Shown piece after piece: positions 8,436 to 11,428 of a stretch of DNA of 11,428 nt (the stretch's first letter is position 1; every line of letters begins with the position of its first letter). A program made the translations under genes and the position numbers. Source of the stretch: Streptomyces sp. NRRL F-5630 (GTDB lineage Bacteria > Actinomycetota > Actinomycetes > Streptomycetales > Streptomycetaceae); NCBI RefSeq assembly GCF_000719475.1, contig NZ_JOGO01000114.1, positions 1 to 11,428 on the forward strand. Direction: 5' to 3'. The notes beneath the pieces are model-generated. The model saw nothing but the letters and a program-made list of their open reading frames with translations, was not told the origin of the DNA and ran no database searches.

Positions 8436-9350
8436 ATGGCTTTGACCTCCACTCCGCAAACCCCCTTCGGGCGGGTCCTCACCGCCATGGTCACGCCCTT
8501 CACGGCGGACGGCGAACTCGACCTCGACGGCGCGCAGCAGCTTGCCGCGCAGCTGGTGGACGCGGGCAACGACGGCCTGGTGATCAACGGGACCACCGGC
8601 GAGTCGCCCACCACCAGCGACGCGGAGAAAGCCGATCTCGTCCGGGCGGTGCTGGAGGCAGTGGGGGACCGGGCGCACGTCGTCGCCGGTGTCGGGACCA
8701 ATGACACGCGCCACAGCATCGAGCTGGCCCGTTCCGCCGAGGCGGTCGGCGCCCACGGGCTGCTCGCGGTGACCCCGTACTACAACAAGCCTCCGCAGGA
8801 GGGCCTGCTGCACCACTTCACGGCCCTCGCGGACGCCACGGGGCTGCCGGTCATGCTCTACGACATCCCGGGCCGCAGCGGAGTCCCGATCTCCACCGAG
8901 ACGCTGGTCCGGCTCGCGGAGCACCCGCGCATCGTGGCCAACAAGGACGCCAAGGGCGACCTGGGACGCTCGGGCTGGGCGATCGCCCGCAGCGGCCTCG
9001 CGTGGTACTCGGGCGACGACATGCTCAACCTGCCGCTCCTGTCGATCGGCGCGGTCGGGTTCGTGTCGGTCGTCGGGCACGTCGTGACCCCGGAGCTGCG
9101 CGCGATGCTCGACGCGTACCTGGCGGGCGACGTGCAGAAGGCCGTGGAGATCCACCAGCGGCTGCTGCCGGTCTTCACAGGTATGTTCCGCACGCAGGGT
9201 GTCATGACCACGAAGGCCGCCCTGACCCTCCAAGGCCGCCCGAGCGGCCCGCTCCGGCTGCCGATGGTGGGGCTGAGCGAGGAGGAGACGGCTCAGCTCA
9301 AGATCGATCTGGCCGCCGGCGGGGTAGAACTCGCACCACAGACTTCATAA
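8436..9350 (+). CDS. dapA: 4-hydroxy-tetrahydrodipicolinate synthase
   Basis: DapA condenses pyruvate with aspartate semialdehyde, the first step of the diaminopimelate/lysine branch; DapB, encoded 3.6 kb upstream, takes the next step. The 304-residue (beta/alpha)8 protein shows NGTTGE at 51-56 (T53, T54), TPYYNKP at 113-119 (Y115, Y116), YDIPGRSG at 142-149 (Y142, R147) and the Schiff-base lysine K170 in NKDAKGDLG, all aligning with the E. coli active site (T44/T45, Y106/Y107, Y133, R138, K161). ATG at 8436 is chosen because the protein then starts MALTSTPQTPFG. A GTG 9 nt upstream would bring in a TTA codon, rare in Streptomyces, and has no ribosome-binding site. The ATG lacks one too, but a -10 sits 7 nt before it, so a leaderless mRNA is likely. 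A hairpin follows the TAA. Confidence 0.96.
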   Translation: MALTSTPQTPFGRVLTAMVTPFTADGELDLDGAQQLAAQLVDAGNDGLVINGTTGESPTTSDAEKADLVRAVLEAVGDRAHVVAGVGTNDTRHSIELARSAEAVGAHGLLAVTPYYNKPPQEGLLHHFTALADATGLPVMLYDIPGRSGVPISTETLVRLAEHPRIVANKDAKGDLGRSGWAIARSGLAWYSGDDMLNLPLLSIGAVGFVSVVGHVVTPELRAMLDAYLAGDVQKAVEIHQRLLPVFTGMFRTQGVMTTKAALTLQGRPSGPLRLPMVGLSEEETAQLKIDLAAGGVELAPQTS

Positions 9351-9359
9351 CCGAATAGC

Positions 9360-9377
9360 CCGCCCGGCCCCGGGCGG
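9360..9377 (+). terminator. Hairpin after dapA
   Basis: CCGCCCG (9360-9366) pairs with CGGGCGG (9371-9377) around GCCC. It begins 10 nt after the dapA stop and fits a short terminator or processing stem without a T run. Confidence 0.5.
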
Positions 9378-9444
9378 ACGCGGAGAGTTCCCCGCGGTCC
9401 ACCGGGTCCGGGCACGGCACCACTCACACAACAGCACGAAACGT

Positions 9445-9479
9445 CACACACGCCACGTGCCCCGCACGTGGCGTGTGTG
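9445..9479 (+). promoter_or_regulatory. Perfect 16-bp hairpin before the RNase J start
   Basis: The 16 bases at 9445-9460 (ending CCACGTGC) are exactly complementary in reverse to 9464-9479 (beginning GCACGTGG), leaving the loop CCC. The stem ends three bases before GAGGAG (9483-9488), the ribosome-binding site of the RNase J gene. It may be a dapA terminator, a 5'-leader structure of the RNase J mRNA, or a site for double-strand cleavage. I see no TAnnnT promoter between it and dapA. Confidence 0.75.
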
Positions 9480-9494
9480 GTTGAGGAGAGTCTT

Positions 9495-11180
9495 TTGAGT
9501 CATCCGCACCCTGAACTGGGCCCGCCCCCGAAGCTCGCCGAAGGCGGCCTGCGGGTCACCCCGCTCGGCGGCCTCGGTGAGATCGGCCGCAACATGACCG
9601 TCTTCGAATTCGGCGGGCGTCTGCTGATCGTCGACTGCGGAGTGCTCTTCCCCGAGGAGGAGCAGCCCGGAATCGACCTGATCCTGCCGGACTTCGCATC
9701 GATCCGGAACCGGCTGAACGACATCGAGGGCATCGTCCTCACCCACGGTCACGAGGACCACATCGGCGCGGTGCCGTACCTGCTCCGCGAGAAGCCGGAC
9801 ATCCCGCTGATCGGCTCCAAGCTGACCCTCGCGCTCATCGAGGCGAAGCTCCAGGAACACCGCATCCGCCCCTACACCCTGGAGGTGCGCGAGGGGAACC
9901 GCGAGCGGGTCGGCCCCTTCGACTGCGAATTCATCGCGGTCAACCACTCCATCCCGGACGCCCTCGCGGTCGCGATCCGCACCCCGGCGGGCATGGTCGT
10001 GCACACCGGTGACTTCAAGATGGACCAGCTTCCGCTGGACCACAGGCTCACCGACCTGACGACCTTCGCGCGTCTCGGCGAGGAGGGGATCGACCTCCTC
10101 CTCACCGACTCGACCAACGCCGAGGTCCCCGGGTTCACGCCGCACGAGCGGGACATCTCCAGCGTCCTGCGGCAGGTCTTCGGCGGAGCGCGCAAGCGGA
10201 TCATCGTGGCGAGCTTCGCGAGTCACGTGCACCGCATCCAGCAGGTACTCGACGCGGCGCACGCGTACGGCCGCCGGGTCGCCTTCGTCGGCCGCTCGAT
10301 GGTCCGCAACATGGGCATCGCCCGCGACCTCGGCTACCTCAAGGTCCCCGCGGGGCTCATCGTCGACGTCAAGGCGCTCGACGACCTGCCGGACGAGGAA
10401 GTGGTGCTCGTGTGCACCGGCTCGCAGGGCGAGCCGATGGCCGCACTCTCGCGCATGGCCAACCGCGATCACCAGATCCGCATCGTCCAGGGCGACACCG
10501 TCGTCCTGGCCTCCTCGCTGATCCCGGGCAACGAGAACTCGGTGTACCGGGTGATCAACGGCCTGACCCGCTGGGGCGCGAACGTCGTGCACAAGGGCAA
10601 CGCCAAGGTGCACGTCTCGGGCCACGCCTCGGCCGGCGAGCTGCTGTACTTCTACAACATCTGCAAGCCGAGGAACCTGATGCCGGTCCACGGCGAATGG
10701 CGCCACCTGCGCGCCAACGCCGAGCTGGGCGCTCTCACGGGCGTCCCGCACGACCACATCGTCATCGCGGAGGACGGCGTCGCCGTCGACCTGATCGACG
10801 GCCGCGCCCGCATCAGCGGCAAGGTCCAGGCGGGTTACGTCTACGTGGACGGCCTCTCGGTCGGCGATGTGACCGAGTCCTCGCTCAAGGACCGCCGCAT
10901 CCTCGGGGACGAGGGCATCATCTCGGTCTTCCTCGTCGTGGACTCCACGACCGGCAAGATCACGGGTGGCCCCCACATCCAGGCGCGCGGCTCGGGCATC
11001 GAGGACGCGGCGTTCTCGGGCGTGATGCCCAAGATCGACGACGCCATCGGGCGCGCGGCCAGGGACGGCGTGCTGGAGACCTACCAGCTCCAGCAGCTCA
11101 TCCGCCGCACCGTCGGCAAGTGGGTCTCGGACAACTACCGGCGCCGACCGATGATCCTCCCGGTCGTCGTGGAGGTCTGA
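9495..11180 (+). CDS. rnj: Ribonuclease J (metallo-beta-lactamase/beta-CASP)
   Basis: RNase J combines endonuclease and 5'-to-3' exonuclease activity and matures rRNA and mRNA 5' ends; Streptomyces has one copy. The 561 residues show the metallo-beta-lactamase core with HGHEDH at 84-89 (H84, H86, D88, H89), H151 and D173 as further metal ligands, then the beta-CASP domain: STNAE near 206-210, SFASHVHR near 240-247, VSGHAS with H377, and PVHGEWRH with H399. The C-terminal domain runs to the conserved RRRPMILPVVVEV end. TTG at 9495 is chosen as start because GAGGAG (9483-9488) lies 6 nt upstream and the product then begins MSHPHPELG, as I recall for the S. coelicolor protein. A GTG at 9468 lies inside the hairpin and has no ribosome-binding site. 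A strong terminator follows. Confidence 0.95.
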   Translation: MSHPHPELGPPPKLAEGGLRVTPLGGLGEIGRNMTVFEFGGRLLIVDCGVLFPEEEQPGIDLILPDFASIRNRLNDIEGIVLTHGHEDHIGAVPYLLREKPDIPLIGSKLTLALIEAKLQEHRIRPYTLEVREGNRERVGPFDCEFIAVNHSIPDALAVAIRTPAGMVVHTGDFKMDQLPLDHRLTDLTTFARLGEEGIDLLLTDSTNAEVPGFTPHERDISSVLRQVFGGARKRIIVASFASHVHRIQQVLDAAHAYGRRVAFVGRSMVRNMGIARDLGYLKVPAGLIVDVKALDDLPDEEVVLVCTGSQGEPMAALSRMANRDHQIRIVQGDTVVLASSLIPGNENSVYRVINGLTRWGANVVHKGNAKVHVSGHASAGELLYFYNICKPRNLMPVHGEWRHLRANAELGALTGVPHDHIVIAEDGVAVDLIDGRARISGKVQAGYVYVDGLSVGDVTESSLKDRRILGDEGIISVFLVVDSTTGKITGGPHIQARGSGIEDAAFSGVMPKIDDAIGRAARDGVLETYQLQQLIRRTVGKWVSDNYRRRPMILPVVVEV

Positions 11181-11201
11181 CGCCCTGTCAGCGGGTACGA
11201 G

Positions 11202-11241
11202 GGAGCGGGGCACCCGGATTTGCATCCGGGTGCCCCGCTCC
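11202..11241 (+). terminator. RNase J terminator, 18-bp perfect stem
   Basis: The 18 bases at 11202-11219 (ending CACCCGGAT) are perfectly complementary in reverse to 11224-11241 (beginning ATCCGGGTG), with loop TTGC. It starts 22 nt after the RNase J stop. It is one of the strongest stems in the window and probably insulates RNase J from the next unit. Confidence 0.85.
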
Positions 11242-11315
11242 AGTACGTTTGGGGACACCGCCGCTTCGGAGCCCGGCACCGCTGTGTGCCCGGAGAACCG
11301 GAGAGGGGCGGGAAA

Positions 11316-11428
11316 TCCGACTCAGAACTTCTGATAGAGTCGGAAACGCCGAAAGGGAAACGGAAAGGCCGGAAGGCCGGAACGGGAACCGGAAAGGCGC
11401 CGAGGAAATCGGGCCCGAGAGAGTCTGA
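11316..11428 (+). promoter_or_regulatory. rRNA-operon-type promoter and leader (partial)
   Basis: TAGAGT (11335-11340) lies in the string TTCTGATAGAGTCGGAAACG, followed by purine-rich GGAAA/CCGGAA runs. From memory this closely resembles the tandem promoter and leader region ahead of 16S rRNA genes in Streptomyces. TCCGACTC (11316-11323) and GAGTCGGA (11337-11344) form an exact 8-bp dyad over the -10, with AGAA-C-TTCT (11324-11332) nested inside. The window stops at TCTGA, the start of what could be a second copy of the motif. The rRNA gene itself is not in view, and no clear TTGAC-type -35 is seen. Confidence 0.5.

Noticed and set aside
9468..9494. GTG start nine codons upstream for RNase J
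   Set aside because: It lies within the right arm of the 16-bp hairpin and has no ribosome-binding site; TTG 9495 has GAGGAG at 6 nt.
9444..11279. Minus-strand open frame opposite RNase J
   Set aside because: It is an antisense shadow of a strongly conserved gene and is Asp/Val/His-rich without recognisable domains.

Overview
The window looks like a Streptomyces (or very close actinomycete) chromosome. It is extremely G+C rich, uses mostly G/C third positions, starts several genes with GTG or TTG, and carries the order rpsO - pnp - M16 peptidase - dapB - (small genes) - thyX - dapA - RNase J. I know that order from Streptomyces core chromosomes. It is a conserved housekeeping locus. I see no transposase, integrase, phage gene, CRISPR array, toxin-antitoxin pair or biosynthetic cluster. 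The less ordinary content lies between the genes, in RNA structures and repeats.

Layout: (1) 1-438, leader and gene for ribosomal protein S15 (rpsO), ending in a hairpin with a short T run (452-486). (2) 439-999, a 561-nt gap before pnp with a candidate promoter, a long inverted repeat (662-695) and a run of about seven small hairpins separated by a conserved octamer (781-960). (3) 1000-4625, pnp (polynucleotide phosphorylase) overlapping an M16 zinc peptidase by 4 bp; a perfect 15-bp stem-loop sits inside the first codons of the peptidase. (4) 4626-4822, a gap with four copies of the palindrome GCGACGTCGC. (5) 4823-6059, dapB and a small membrane/TPR-like gene 10 nt behind it. (6) 6130-6170, a perfect 19-bp hairpin separating these from two minus-strand membrane-protein genes, 6213-6800 (PH-like domain) and 6936-7175 (79 aa). 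(7) 7441-8193, thyX, divergent from the 79-aa gene. (8) 8436-9350, dapA, with one upstream promoter and a second -10 placed as for a leaderless mRNA. (9) 9495-11180, RNase J from a TTG start, with a perfect 16-bp hairpin just before its ribosome-binding site. (10) 11181-11428, a strong terminator, then sequence resembling the promoter/leader region of a Streptomyces rRNA operon; the window ends there.

Functional themes: rpsO, pnp, RNase J and a probable rRNA promoter concern ribosomes and RNA decay or processing. dapA and dapB are the first two steps of the diaminopimelate branch, needed for lysine and peptidoglycan, and are split between two transcription units. ThyX supplies dTMP. The M16 peptidase and three small membrane proteins have no assigned substrate. 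No new multi-gene system is evident. The best leads are the hairpin array before pnp, the coding-region hairpin in the M16 gene, the palindrome cluster before dapB, the hairpin at the RNase J start and the suspected rRNA promoter at the right edge.
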